Of a stretch of 64,000 nucleotides of DNA, positions 46,677 through 55,760 are shown in pieces. The translations under genes and the position numbers were made by a program. The DNA lies in the NCBI GenBank assembly GCA_963715445.1, contig OY970240.1, positions 1 through 64,000 of the forward strand, in the 5' to 3' direction. Source of the stretch: JAAYBF01 sp963715445 (GTDB taxonomy: Bacteria; Actinomycetota; Thermoleophilia; Solirubrobacterales; Thermoleophilaceae). The notes under the pieces are model-generated. The model searched no databases. It worked only from the letters and a program-made list of their open reading frames with translations, and was not told the DNA's origin. How positions within the stretch are numbered: position 1 is the stretch's first letter; every line of letters starts with the position of its first letter.

Positions 46677-48448
46677 AGCGCGGGCTTCGCCGAGGCGCGG
46701 CGGCCCGAGTAGCGGTTCGTGATCGGCAGGCGCCGGTCGCGGCCGAACGCCCTGGTGGAGATGCGCACTCCTGGCGGCGCCTGGCGGCGCTTGTGCTCGG
46801 CGAGGTCTACGAGCCGGATCACCCGCTCGACCTCGTCGGCGGGATATCCGCGGCCCACGAGCGCCGGCGCGTCGAGATCGCGCTCGACATAGCCTTCGAG
46901 GATCGCGTCCAGCAGGTCGTAGGGGGGGAGCGACTGGTCGTCGCGCTGATCGGCACGCAGCTCGGCGGAGGGCGGGCGCTCGATCGCGCTCAGCGGCACC
47001 AGCTCACGGCCCGCCTGCTCGTTGCGCCACCGTACCAGCCGGTAGACCCAGCCCTTGAAGACGTCCTTGAGGACGGCGAACCCGCCTGCCATGTCCCCGT
47101 AGAGCGTCGCGTAGCCGACCGAGAGCTCGGACTTGTTCCCGGTCGTGAGCACCAGCCAGCCGAACTTGTTCGACAGCGCCATCAGGAGGTTGCCGCGGAT
47201 GCGCGCCTGCAGGTTCTCCTCGGCGATACCCGTCTCGGTGCCCGAGAAGGGCTCGCTCAGGAGCGCCTCGTAGGCTCTCATGGCGTCGTCGATCTGCAGC
47301 TCGAGGAGCCCCGTCCCGAGGTTCTCGGCGATCGTGCGGGCGTCTCCCTGGGTGCCGTCCGAGGAGTGGGGGGAGGGCATGATCACCGAGGTGACCCGCT
47401 CTGGGCCCAGGGCATCCGTGGCGATCAGCGCGACGAGGGCGGAGTCGATCCCGCCGGACAGCCCGAGCGTGACGTGGGAGAAGCCGTTCTTCTCGACGTA
47501 GTCGCGCACGCCCGTCACGAGCGCGCGGTAGACCTCCTCGTCCTCGTCGAGCAGATCGGCGGGGGCCTCCTCGGGCGCCGCGCGAACGTCGATCGACCTC
47601 GTGCGCAGATCTGCCAGCGCGCTGACGGCCGTGCCCGCGGCCTCGCGCTCGCGTCGCGCGGAGCCGCGATGCCGGGTGTCCAGCAGGCGTGCCGCGGCGG
47701 CTTCGCCGCCCTCGATGGTGCAGAGGGTCAGCGATTCCTCGAACTGCGGGGCGCGCGCGAGCAGGGTGCCTGTGTGGTCGATCGCGACGCTGTGCCCGTC
47801 GAAGACCAGCTCGTCCTGCCCGCCCACGGCGTTGCAGAAGAGCACCGAGACGAGGCTGTCGCGAGCCCGCTGCGAGAGCATCCGCTCGCGCAGGGCACCC
47901 TTGCCGCGGTGGTAGGGCGACGCGGAGAGGTTGACGACCACCTGGGCGCCGGCCAGCGCCTCCGCGGTGGCGGGCGGGCCGGGCTCCCAGATGTCCTCGC
48001 AGATCGTGATGCCGACGGTGGTGCCGTTGACGTCGATCGTCGCGGGCGCGTCGCCGGCCTGGAAGTAGCGCTGCTCGTCGAAGACGCCGTAGTTGGGCAG
48101 GCGCATCTTGCGATAGACCCCGGCGATGCCTCCGTCGGCAAGCACCGCCGCGGAGTTGTAGACGTCCTCCGCGCTCTCGGGAAAGCCCACCAGGGCCACG
48201 ATGTCGTGCGTCTGGGCAGCGAGATCCCGCAGCGCCGACTCGGTGTCCTCGAGGAAGTGCTGCTTGAGCAGGAGGTCCTCGGGTGGGTAGCCGGTGAGCG
48301 CCAGCTCCGGCAGGACCACGAGCGCCGCGCCCTCGGAGCGGGCGTCCTCGATCGCCTTCGAGATGCGCTCGGCGTTGCCCGCGATGTCGCCCACCGTGGA
48401 GTTGATCTGGGCGAGCGCGCAGCGCAGCGGTTGTGGCCGGGCCGCCAT
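46661..48448 (-). CDS. nadE: glutamine-dependent NAD+ synthetase
   Basis: 595 residues: N-terminal nitrilase-type glutaminase (PELALTGYPPEDLL Glu, YRKMRLPNYGVFDE Lys, GITICEDIWEP Cys) and C-terminal ATP pyrophosphatase (LGLSGGIDSALVALIATDA, TTGNKSELSVGYATLYGDM). It amidates deamido-NAD using glutamine. ATG at 48448, with CATAAT 6 nt upstream. Downstream of the YbaK gene on the same strand. Confidence 0.96.
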   Translation of the reverse strand: MAARPQPLRCALAQINSTVGDIAGNAERISKAIEDARSEGAALVVLPELALTGYPPEDLLLKQHFLEDTESALRDLAAQTHDIVALVGFPESAEDVYNSAAVLADGGIAGVYRKMRLPNYGVFDEQRYFQAGDAPATIDVNGTTVGITICEDIWEPGPPATAEALAGAQVVVNLSASPYHRGKGALRERMLSQRARDSLVSVLFCNAVGGQDELVFDGHSVAIDHTGTLLARAPQFEESLTLCTIEGGEAAAARLLDTRHRGSARREREAAGTAVSALADLRTRSIDVRAAPEEAPADLLDEDEEVYRALVTGVRDYVEKNGFSHVTLGLSGGIDSALVALIATDALGPERVTSVIMPSPHSSDGTQGDARTIAENLGTGLLELQIDDAMRAYEALLSEPFSGTETGIAEENLQARIRGNLLMALSNKFGWLVLTTGNKSELSVGYATLYGDMAGGFAVLKDVFKGWVYRLVRWRNEQAGRELVPLSAIERPPSAELRADQRDDQSLPPYDLLDAILEGYVERDLDAPALVGRGYPADEVERVIRLVDLAEHKRRQAPPGVRISTRAFGRDRRLPITNRYSGRRASAKPALRALD

Positions 48449-48454
48449 GTCTCG

Positions 48455-48460
48455 ATTATG
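48455..48460 (-). promoter_or_regulatory. -10 box of nadE (probably leaderless)
   Basis: Read on the minus strand, CATAAT (5 of 6 to TATAAT) ends 6 nt before the ATG of nadE. Confidence 0.45.
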
Positions 48461-48527
48461 AAGGTCGCGGAGGCTCGCGCGGCGCCTTGCAGGAGGTCGT
48501 TCGAACTGCTGCCAGCAGGCTGGGCGT

Positions 48528-48980
48528 CTACTCGGCTACCGCTGCGACGGTCGCCGCCGTGCAGCTCGCCAGGCGGAGGGGCTCCACCTCGAAGACGCTT
48601 CGCCCGTCACCGCACACCGCCCACACCGTTTCGTGCTCAAGCGCCGTCTCGTCGAGCACGATCGGCAGCTCGTGCCCGAAGGGCGGCACGCCGCCCGCGG
48701 CGAAGCCGGTGGCCGCCCGCACCTCGTCGGCCGTGGCGGGGCGCACTGCGGCCACGTCGAGCACCTCGGCCAGGAGCGCCTCGTCGACGGGGTCGGACCC
48801 GCAGGTCAGGCAGAGGACGGCATCTCCATCCGCGACGAACACGCTGGAGCTCATGATCCGCCGCTCGATGCAGCCCATCGCCTCCGCGGCCTGCTCGACG
48901 GTCGCGGCCAGGCAGGGGAGGCGTTGGAGGTCCGGGTCGAGGCCGATCTGCCGGGCGCTGTCCAGAACCTCCTGACGCAC
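48528..48980 (-). CDS. YbaK/EbsC-type aminoacyl-tRNA deacylase
   Basis: 150 residues. A free-standing trans-editing domain of the YbaK/ProX family: AATVEQAAEAMGC, IMSSSVFVADGDAVLCLTCG, RPATADEVRAATGFAAGGVP and PPFGHELPIVLDETAL are family blocks. It would hydrolyse mischarged tRNA such as Ala- or Cys-tRNA-Pro. GTG at 48980, 3 bp after the WS/DGAT stop, so probably cotranscribed with it; no clear ribosome binding site. Confidence 0.88.
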   Translation of the reverse strand: MRQEVLDSARQIGLDPDLQRLPCLAATVEQAAEAMGCIERRIMSSSVFVADGDAVLCLTCGSDPVDEALLAEVLDVAAVRPATADEVRAATGFAAGGVPPFGHELPIVLDETALEHETVWAVCGDGRSVFEVEPLRLASCTAATVAAVAE

Positions 48981-48983
48981 GGG

Positions 48984-50450
48984 CTAGGCCTTGGCTCCCG
49001 TGCGCTTCGGGCGCGTCGCCACGATCTCCGCGGTCGGCGCGTGGGGATGTGGCGACGTGATGCTTGTCCCGGCCGCCTCGGCGAGCTCTGCGAGCGAGTC
49101 GTAGAGCTCGCCGGCCAGCTCGTCGATGTCGTATAGGACGTCGTAGTCGCCCACGAGCCCGAAGTTCATGTGCCCGTCGTAGCTCATCACGGCGATGCCG
49201 AGGCCCTGGTTCTTGGCCAGCGGCACCATCGGGAAGGGGTCGAGCGCGCGACGCCCCATCAGGTAGAGGGGGATCTGCGGGCCCGGCACGTTGGTGATGA
49301 CGAGGTTGAAGAAGCGCTGGCGGCTCATCAGCCGGGCCGCCTGCCCCATCACCGTCGGCGGCGCGAAGCCGCTCAGCTCGGTGAGCGCCTGCGCGCCCAC
49401 CGCCTGGCCGCCCTCCTTGAGGTGGCCCATCGCCTCGCGCATGATGTCGAGGCGGGCTGCGGGATCCTGGCACCAGACGGGGAGCGGAGCCATCATCGCG
49501 GCGACCTGGTTGCCGAACTCCACGTGGTCGCCCTCCGGGCGCACGCTGACCGGGACCATCGCCTTCAGCTCGAGCCCTTCGGTGGGCACTCCGCGGCGGC
49601 GCAGGTGCCTTCCGAGCGCGCCTGAGACGGCGGTCAGCACCACGTCGTTGACCGTTCCGCCGAGCTCGTCCTTGATCGCCTTCACGTCGGCGAGGTTGGC
49701 GCGTACCCAGGTGAACCGGCGGTGGGGGCCGATCGGGCTGTTGTAGGGGGTCGCGGGGGCAGGGTTCATGCCCGCCCAGGCCATCGCCCCGAGCCCCGCG
49801 GCGGTGTTCACGACCTCTCGCGCCACACGGCGCGGCGCCCTGAAGAGCGCGCGCACCGAGCGTGCGGCCTCGGCCGGGATCGTGGCGCGCTCCACGAGGG
49901 CCTCGCCGAGCAGCTGGGCCTGGGTTGGCATCGGCCTGGGGAGCCAGCGGCCGCCCGCGTCGGGGGGCACCAGGGGATCGGGCGAGGTGTCGAAGAGGAC
50001 GGTGACGATGTCGACGCCGGCGATGCCGTCGACCAGCGCGTGGTGGGTCTTGGCCAGGATCGCGAAGCGGCCACCCTCGACGCCCTCCACGAGCGAGAGC
50101 TCCCACAGCGGCTTGTCCCTGTCCAGCTGCTGGGCGAAGACCCTGCCGGCGAGCGCGCGCAGCTCCTCCTCGGAGCCGGGCGCGGGCAGCGCGGCGGCGC
50201 GCACGTGGTAGCGGAGGTTCAGGTGCGGGTCGTCGACCCAGCGTGGCCTGCCCTGGCCGAAGGGAACGAAGGCGAGGCGCTGGCGGTAGCGGGGCACCAG
50301 GTGCAGGCGCCGCTCGACGTGCTCGAGCAGTTCCTCGTGCGTGGGAGCGTCCCCCTCGAAGAGGATCACCGAGGCGACGTGCATATGGGCGGCTGCGTCC
50401 TCCAGGTGGAGGAAGGACGCGTCCAAACCGGTGAGCCGGTCTCCTGCCAT
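48984..50450 (-). CDS. wax ester synthase / diacylglycerol acyltransferase (WS/DGAT)
   Basis: 488 residues. KTHHALVDGIAG carries the catalytic HHxxxDG; MAGDRLTGLDASFLHLED is the family N-terminus; NVPGPQIPLYLMG and NFGLVGDYD are late motifs. It esterifies acyl-CoA with fatty alcohol or diacylglycerol, giving storage wax or triacylglycerol. ATG at 50450 is chosen over an upstream in-frame start because GGAAAGGGA lies 7 nt before it. 122 bp separate it from the divergent riboswitch. Confidence 0.92.
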   Translation of the reverse strand: MAGDRLTGLDASFLHLEDAAAHMHVASVILFEGDAPTHEELLEHVERRLHLVPRYRQRLAFVPFGQGRPRWVDDPHLNLRYHVRAAALPAPGSEEELRALAGRVFAQQLDRDKPLWELSLVEGVEGGRFAILAKTHHALVDGIAGVDIVTVLFDTSPDPLVPPDAGGRWLPRPMPTQAQLLGEALVERATIPAEAARSVRALFRAPRRVAREVVNTAAGLGAMAWAGMNPAPATPYNSPIGPHRRFTWVRANLADVKAIKDELGGTVNDVVLTAVSGALGRHLRRRGVPTEGLELKAMVPVSVRPEGDHVEFGNQVAAMMAPLPVWCQDPAARLDIMREAMGHLKEGGQAVGAQALTELSGFAPPTVMGQAARLMSRQRFFNLVITNVPGPQIPLYLMGRRALDPFPMVPLAKNQGLGIAVMSYDGHMNFGLVGDYDVLYDIDELAGELYDSLAELAEAAGTSITSPHPHAPTAEIVATRPKRTGAKA

Positions 50451-50572
50451 GAACTGTCCCTTTCCAGAGCGGGTTGAGGCCACGGTACCGCGTGTTGGCC
50501 CCACGCCCTGTGTGAGCCTGGTCACAAAGCAGGCCTGAGAAGCAACTTACTCTCGCTGCAATTGGTCGATTT

Positions 50573-50775
50573 GGCCTCGCCGAGCCGTCTTCCCTCACAG
50601 GGCGACGGACGGGGGAACCAGTGTCAGCCGCCGGCGTTTCGTCGGTGGAGGGCAAGGGGCGAATCGGACGCTGGCACGCACGGCGGTCAGTGGTCCGTAG
50701 GGCCTGTGCCGGACTCGAGCAGCGAGGCCGGGAGCAGGCGCGAGCCCGTCAGCTAACCCCGTAGGTAAAGAGGCC
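50573..50775 (+). promoter_or_regulatory. c-di-AMP riboswitch (ydaO/yuaA type)
   Basis: Conserved elements in order: GACGGGGGAACCA (50608-50620), GGGGCGAATC (50656-50665) and CCCGTCAGCTAACCCCGTAGG (as two parts around 50745-50765). P1 pairs GGCCTC (50573-50578) with GAGGCC (50770-50775). GCC at 50773-50775 could instead join a GCCT/AGGC hairpin that holds the GGAAAGG ribosome binding site (50777-50783), suggesting control of translation; the direction of switching is not clear. In actinobacteria this class commonly precedes wall-hydrolase genes, as here. Confidence 0.93.
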
Positions 50776-50788
50776 TGGAAAGGCTCCA

Positions 50789-51790
50789 TTGCACACCACG
50801 CATCCCCCGGTGCGGAGACTGCCACGCGCGGTTTTCGCCACATGCCTATGTCTCACCACAGCAGCGCTCAGCGTTGGAATCGGAGCCTCGAGCGCCTTCG
50901 GCGCACAGCCCTCGGCAGCGCCGGCGGTGGGGGAGGCGACCCTCGTCTCCGGCGTCGGCGTGGCCGGTGCCGGCAATGCCCGGCGTGTGCGCCACGGGCG
51001 TGCGGTGGAGGTTGCGGGCAGCGTCGCGCCACGCACCGCGGGCGTCGGTGTGACGCTCGAGTACGCGGCGCGTGGACGTGCATACCGGCAGGTGAGGCGC
51101 GCTGCGACTCGCAAGGACGGCGGCTACCGGTTCGTCGTGCGCGCCCGGCGCTCGGGCTCGTACCGCGTTGCGGTCGAGCCGCCTGCCGTTGCCGCCACGG
51201 CGGCAAGGGCTGTGGCTTCGCGGCCGCTGCGCGTGACGGTGGTGGCGCGCCTCGGCGGCACGGCGACCCGGCACGTCGTGGGTGGCCGTGCGGTACGGGT
51301 GCGAGGGCGGCTCCGGCCGGCTCTCCGGGGCAGGCGCGTGAGCCTGCAGGTGCGCACGGGCGGCGCCTGGAGGACGCTCGGACGGGCGAGGACGAGGCGA
51401 GGTGGCCGCTTCAGCGCGAGCTGGCGCCCGCGCGGCATCGGCTCGTATCGGCTGCGGGTGCGCTTCGCGGGCGATGGCGCGGCGGCAGCCGTCACGGAGC
51501 GGCTGGGCTCCACGCACGTCTACCGCGCCGGGCACGCGTCCTGGTACGGGCCCGGCTTCTACGGCAACACGACCGCATGCGGCGGCGCGCTGACTCCCAG
51601 CAGCCTCGGCGTGGCCCACAAGTGGCTGCCCTGCGGCACCCGCGTGACCTTCCGCTACGGCAGGCGATCGGTGACCGTGCCGGTCATCGATCGCGGACCG
51701 TATGCCGCCGGGCGCGACTGGGACCTCACGGCCGCGACGAAGGCCAAGCTGGGGTTCGGCAGCACCGGGACCGTGTGGTCTACGCGCTGA
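50789..51790 (+). CDS. secreted RlpA-like double-psi beta-barrel protein
   Basis: 333 residues. Sec signal peptide (FATCLCLTTAALSVGIGASS, cleavage near AFGA). Two Ig-like repeats (GRAVEVAGSVAP...GSYRVAVE and GRAVRVRGRLRP...GSYRLRVRF), then an RlpA-like domain (GHASWYGPGFYGNTTACGG, CGTRVTFRYG, VIDRGPYAAGRDWDLT). RlpA proteins bind or cleave denuded glycan strands. TTG at 50789 follows GGAAAGG by 6 nt; in-frame GTG at 50810 is the alternative. Expression is presumably under c-di-AMP control. Confidence 0.9.
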   Translation: MHTTHPPVRRLPRAVFATCLCLTTAALSVGIGASSAFGAQPSAAPAVGEATLVSGVGVAGAGNARRVRHGRAVEVAGSVAPRTAGVGVTLEYAARGRAYRQVRRAATRKDGGYRFVVRARRSGSYRVAVEPPAVAATAARAVASRPLRVTVVARLGGTATRHVVGGRAVRVRGRLRPALRGRRVSLQVRTGGAWRTLGRARTRRGGRFSASWRPRGIGSYRLRVRFAGDGAAAAVTERLGSTHVYRAGHASWYGPGFYGNTTACGGALTPSSLGVAHKWLPCGTRVTFRYGRRSVTVPVIDRGPYAAGRDWDLTAATKAKLGFGSTGTVWSTR

Positions 51791-51820
51791 GCGCCGCCCG
51801 GTCCGACGGGCTGGATCTCA

Positions 51821-52894
51821 TCAGAGCGTGAGGCTGAGCTGATCGGCGTCGCCCGCCGCGGCGTCCTCGCGCTGCTCGGCCTCGAACGAGGCCACCCGCA
51901 CGCCGAGCAGGCGGACGGGCCGTGACGGGTCCAGGGCCCTCAGGAGCGACAGCGCCACGCCGTGGACGGTGCCGAGCGCGTTCGTGTGGGAGTCGATCGT
52001 CCGCGCGCGGGTGAGCAGGGAGAAGTCGTCGAGGCGCACCTTGATGCCGATCGTCCGAGCCCGGCGGTCGTGCCGCTCGAGGTCGGCGCAGAGCTCGGTC
52101 GCGAGCTGCTCGAGCATCGGCTCGAGCTCGGGGAGCCCCTGGAGGTCCCTGTCGAAGGTCGTCTCGCGCGACTCTGACTTGCGCACCCGCTCCGTCTCGA
52201 GCTCCCGGTCGTCCTCGAAGCGCGCGAGGCGGCCGAGGTGGGGGCCGAGGCGATCCCCGAACCACGCGGCGAGCTGGGCGTCCGGCACGCCGGCGAGCTG
52301 ATCGAGCCGCTCGATGCCCTGCCCGGTGAGGCGCTCGACGGTCTTGGGCCCGATGCCGGGCACGAGAGCGGGGGAGGCGCCCGCGAAGCGCGCTCTCGCC
52401 TCGTCCTGGGTGAGGGCGAGGAAGCCGTCGGGCTTCTCTGCGTCGGAGGCGACCTTCGCCACGAGCTTGTTCGGGCCGATCCCGATCGAGCAGCTGAGGC
52501 CGGTCGTCGTGGTGACGGCGGCCTTCACCCGCCGGGCAGCTGAGCGCCAGCGCTCGATGCCCGAGAGGTCGAGGTACGCCTCGTCGAGCCCCACCACGTC
52601 GACCCGCTCCACATGCGCGTGCAGGACCTCCATGACCTCGCGCGAGCGCGCCCGATAGAGCTCGAAGTCAGGTGAGACGAACACGGCGTCCGGGCAGAGG
52701 CGGCGCGCCCGCGATGCCGGCGTCGCCGAGAAGATGCCGAACTTCCTCGCCTCGTAGCTCGCCGTGGTGACAACCGCACGCGGGCCGCTGCCGGCTACCA
52801 CCACGGGCTTTCCGCGCAGCTCCGGGCGCCGCTGCAGCTCGCAGTTGAAGTAGAAGGCGTCCATGTCGATGTGCCCGACGCGGCGCTCGCTCAT
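51821..52894 (-). CDS. dinB: DNA polymerase IV
   Basis: 357-residue Y-family translesion polymerase. IDMDAFYFNCELQRRPEL with metal Asp, GLDEAYLDLSG with the second acidic pair, HhH region LVPGIGPKTVERL, little-finger domain, and a C-terminal QLSLTL that looks like a beta-clamp-binding peptide. ATG at 52894, preceded by TAACTT 7 nt away. Convergent with the RlpA-like gene, divergent from the next gene. Confidence 0.95.
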   Translation of the reverse strand: MSERRVGHIDMDAFYFNCELQRRPELRGKPVVVAGSGPRAVVTTASYEARKFGIFSATPASRARRLCPDAVFVSPDFELYRARSREVMEVLHAHVERVDVVGLDEAYLDLSGIERWRSAARRVKAAVTTTTGLSCSIGIGPNKLVAKVASDAEKPDGFLALTQDEARARFAGASPALVPGIGPKTVERLTGQGIERLDQLAGVPDAQLAAWFGDRLGPHLGRLARFEDDRELETERVRKSESRETTFDRDLQGLPELEPMLEQLATELCADLERHDRRARTIGIKVRLDDFSLLTRARTIDSHTNALGTVHGVALSLLRALDPSRPVRLLGVRVASFEAEQREDAAAGDADQLSLTL

Positions 52895-52901
52895 CCGAGT
52901 G

Positions 52902-52907
52902 AAGTTA
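52902..52907 (-). promoter_or_regulatory. -10 box of dinB (probably leaderless)
   Basis: On the minus strand TAACTT ends 7 nt before the dinB ATG. I see no LexA-type palindrome overlapping it. Confidence 0.5.
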
Positions 52908-52961
52908 GAGAGCGGCCCGGATGCGGCCTGGAAGCCGCCGCGGACGCGCTGAGCGGCCGGT

Positions 52962-52967
52962 TAGTCT
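52962..52967 (+). promoter_or_regulatory. -10 box of the lipocalin-like gene
   Basis: TAGTCT ends 8 nt before the ATG at 52976; no ribosome binding site in the gap. Confidence 0.5.
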
Positions 52968-52975
52968 CCGGCTCG

Positions 52976-53971
52976 ATGGCCGAGCCGCTGCGCACCACCG
53001 CCCGCTTCCCAGAGGTATCGCTCGGGGCGGGTCACTACGAGAGCTTCTACATCAAGGCGTGCCATCCGACGGAGCCGATCGGGGTGTGGATCAGGCACAC
53101 CGTCCACAAGCGCCCGGGAGCCCCGCCGACGGGATCGGTGTGGTTCACGCTCTTCGACACCGGGGCCGCCGGCCCGTGGGCCGTCAAGGAGACGACCGAT
53201 GACGTCGCGGCCGGAGAAGGCGCGCACATCCGCGTGGGAGCCGCGAGCCTCACGCCGCGTGCGGTCAAGGGAAGCGCCGCGGCCGGAGAGCTCAGGGCCG
53301 CTTGGGACCTGGAGATCGAGTGCGACGAGGAGCCGCTGCGCCATCTGCCGCGCGACTTCCTCTATCGGGCTCCGCTGCCACGCACCAAGCTGCTGAGCCC
53401 GTATCCGGACGCCCGCTTCAGCGGGCGCGTGGAGGCCGGCGGGCGGGCGCTGGCGCTCGACGGCTGGCGCGGCATGGTTGGTCACAACTGGGGCGTCCAG
53501 CACGCCGAGCGCTGGATCTGGATGCACGGCGCGGGCTTCGAGGAGCAGGACGACGCCTGGATCGATGTCGCCCTGGGCCGGATCAAGGTCGGCCGCTTCA
53601 CCACGCCGTGGGTGGCGAACGGCGTGCTCTCGCTGCAAGGAATCCGTCACCGCCTCGGCGGCCCAGGGCGGATCAGGCGCACAGAGGTCTCCGAGAGCCC
53701 CGACCGCTGCCGGTTCACGCTCACCGGCAATGACATCACGGTGCAGGGCACCGCCGGCGCCGCCCGCAAGGACTTCGTCGGCTGGATCTACGCGGATCCC
53801 GACGGCTCAGAGCACAACACGGTCAACTGCTCGGTCTCCGATATGACGCTCGTGGTCTCACGGCCGGGAATCGCGCCGCTGACGCTCAACCTCTCCGCCG
53901 GAGCCGCCTACGAGCTCGGAATGCGCGAGAAGACCCATGGAATGGCCATCCAGCCCTTCCCAGACGGCTGA
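52976..53971 (+). CDS. uncharacterised lipocalin-like (CrtC/AttH-type) protein
   Basis: 331 residues, beta-rich, no signal peptide or membrane helix. GWRGMVGHNWGVQHAERWIW and WMHGAGFEEQDDAWIDVALG resemble the hydroxyneurosporene synthase (CrtC)/AttH lipocalin-like superfamily, where a His-x-W loop lines the pocket. No carotenoid genes lie nearby, so the substrate is unknown. ATG at 52976 is supported by the TAGTCT box. Stands alone between dinB and the antiporter. Confidence 0.75.
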   Translation: MAEPLRTTARFPEVSLGAGHYESFYIKACHPTEPIGVWIRHTVHKRPGAPPTGSVWFTLFDTGAAGPWAVKETTDDVAAGEGAHIRVGAASLTPRAVKGSAAAGELRAAWDLEIECDEEPLRHLPRDFLYRAPLPRTKLLSPYPDARFSGRVEAGGRALALDGWRGMVGHNWGVQHAERWIWMHGAGFEEQDDAWIDVALGRIKVGRFTTPWVANGVLSLQGIRHRLGGPGRIRRTEVSESPDRCRFTLTGNDITVQGTAGAARKDFVGWIYADPDGSEHNTVNCSVSDMTLVVSRPGIAPLTLNLSAGAAYELGMREKTHGMAIQPFPDG

Positions 53972-54097
53972 TCGGGCTCTGGGGCCCCGCTTATCCCCGT
54001 TTCCAGCCTCAATGTTCGATAACGGATCTTATGTAGACCTGATGTAGAAAACGGGCTGAGGAGGCCGCGACGGCCCTCTCCCGCCGGACGCCGACGG

Positions 54098-54103
54098 TAG
54101 CCT
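54098..54103 (+). promoter_or_regulatory. -10 box of the antiporter (probably leaderless)
   Basis: TAGCCT ends 7 nt before GTG 54111. The 139-bp gap upstream also has a short direct repeat, ATGTAGA...ATGTAGA (about 54030-54050), of unknown meaning. Confidence 0.5.
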
Positions 54104-54110
54104 CGCGCCC

Positions 54111-55736
54111 GTGCCGCTCGTTCCGATCGCAACCTCGTCCGGGGACCACATCGAGCTGGTGATCCTCGGCCTGCTCGTCGCGGTGTCGGCGCTCGCGGTC
54201 ATAGCGCCGTTCCTGCGCGTGCCGTATCCGATCCTGCTGGTCATCGGCGGCCTCGCGATCGGCTTCGTGCCCGGCGTCCCGGGCATCGAGCTGAACCCGG
54301 ACCTCGTGCTGCTGATCTTCCTGCCGCCGCTGCTCTACGCGGCCGCGTTCTTCTCGAACCTGCGCGAGCTACGCGCGCACGCACTGCCGGTGGGCCTCCT
54401 GGCGATCGTCCTCGTAGCGCTCACGACGGGCATGGTCGCCGTGGTCGCCCATGTGGTCGTGGGGCTCGACTGGCCCGTGGCGTTCGTGCTGGGTGCGATC
54501 GTCTCGCCGACTGACGCGGTCGCGCCCGCGCAGATCCTCCGGCGGCTCGGCGTCCCGCGGCGGGTCGTGACGATCGTCGAGGGCGAGAGCCTGACCAACG
54601 ACTGGACCGCGCTCGTGATCTACCGGTTCGCCGTCGCCGCGGTCGTCACAGGGTCGTTCTCGCTGGTCGAGTCGGTGCCCGAGTTCCTCCTGACCGGCAT
54701 CGGAGGAGTCGTGATCGGCGTCACCGCCGGAAAGCTGATCTCGTTCGTCAGGCGGCGCCTGGACGACCCGCCGACAGAGATCACCATCTCGCTGCTGACC
54801 GCCTACGCGGCCTATCTGCCGGCCGAGGAGCTCGGCCTCTCGGGCGTGATGGCCGCGGTCACGGTCGGCGTCGTGCTCGGCTGGCAGGCGTCGGAGCTGA
54901 CCACGCACACCACCCGCCTGCAGGCCTTCGCGGTCTGGGAGATCCTGCAGTTCCTGATCAATGCCCTGCTGTTCTTGCTCGTCGGACTGCAGATGCACAC
55001 GGTCCTCGACCAGCTCGACGGCTACGGCGCCGGAGAGCTCATGGTGTACGCCACGGCAGTGGCGGCCGTGGTGCTCGGCGTGCGCGTGACCTGGGTCTAC
55101 GCGCTCGCGTGGCTCTCGCCCCGCTTGCGAGCGCCCCTCCTCCCCGCCGCCGAGGGCGGCACCGACTGGAAGCAGGCGACGCTGATCGCGTGGAGCGGCA
55201 TGCGCGGCGCCGTGTCGCTCGCCGCGGCGCTGGCGATCCCGCTGCAAACCGATGCGGGCGCCGCGTTCCCCGAGCGCGACCTCGTCCTCTTCCTGACGTT
55301 CGCCGTGATCATCGTGACGCTCGTGCTGCAGGGCCTGGCCTTCCCCGCGCTGATCCATGCCTTGAGGCTCGAGGAGGACACGCTCGACGCCGACGAGGAG
55401 CTGGACGCGCGTCTGGAGATCGCGTTCGCGGCGATCGACAAGGTCGAGCAGCTCTCCGAGGAGGACTGGGTGCCGGACGACAGCCTCGACCGCGCACGCA
55501 GGCTCTACGACTACCGGCGGCGCAGGTTCAGCTCGCGGATCGACGGTGGCGATGGTGATGACGACTTCGCCTACGAGGACCGCGCCGAGATCTACGCCCG
55601 CTTCATGGGCGAGGTGATCGGCGCCCAGCGCTCCACGCTGCGCAAGCTGCGCGACGACGGGCGGATCACCGACGAGGTCAGGCGAAGCGTGGAGCACGAC
55701 CTCGACCTGGAGCAGGCGCGCCTCGAGCGGACCTAG
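54111..55736 (+). CDS. CPA1-family Na+/H+ antiporter
   Basis: 541 residues: about 12 membrane helices over residues 15-420 (IFLPPLLYAAAFFSNLREL, GAIVSPTDAVAPAQILRRLG, EGESLTNDWTALVIYRFA, WSGMRGAVSLAAALAIPL), the NhaP/SOD22-type pattern with the ND transport pair in SLTNDWT. A ~110-residue acidic cytoplasmic tail follows, with helical RLYDYRRRRFSSR and AQRSTLRKLRDDGRIT segments. Monovalent cation/proton exchange; ion preference not readable. Confidence 0.93.
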   Translation: MPLVPIATSSGDHIELVILGLLVAVSALAVIAPFLRVPYPILLVIGGLAIGFVPGVPGIELNPDLVLLIFLPPLLYAAAFFSNLRELRAHALPVGLLAIVLVALTTGMVAVVAHVVVGLDWPVAFVLGAIVSPTDAVAPAQILRRLGVPRRVVTIVEGESLTNDWTALVIYRFAVAAVVTGSFSLVESVPEFLLTGIGGVVIGVTAGKLISFVRRRLDDPPTEITISLLTAYAAYLPAEELGLSGVMAAVTVGVVLGWQASELTTHTTRLQAFAVWEILQFLINALLFLLVGLQMHTVLDQLDGYGAGELMVYATAVAAVVLGVRVTWVYALAWLSPRLRAPLLPAAEGGTDWKQATLIAWSGMRGAVSLAAALAIPLQTDAGAAFPERDLVLFLTFAVIIVTLVLQGLAFPALIHALRLEEDTLDADEELDARLEIAFAAIDKVEQLSEEDWVPDDSLDRARRLYDYRRRRFSSRIDGGDGDDDFAYEDRAEIYARFMGEVIGAQRSTLRKLRDDGRITDEVRRSVEHDLDLEQARLERT

Positions 55737-55760
55737 GCCTCGCGACTCAGCGGAAGCGCG

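Noticed and set aside
46793..48856. 687-codon plus-strand frame opposite nadE
   Set aside because: Antisense shadow of a complete NAD synthetase.
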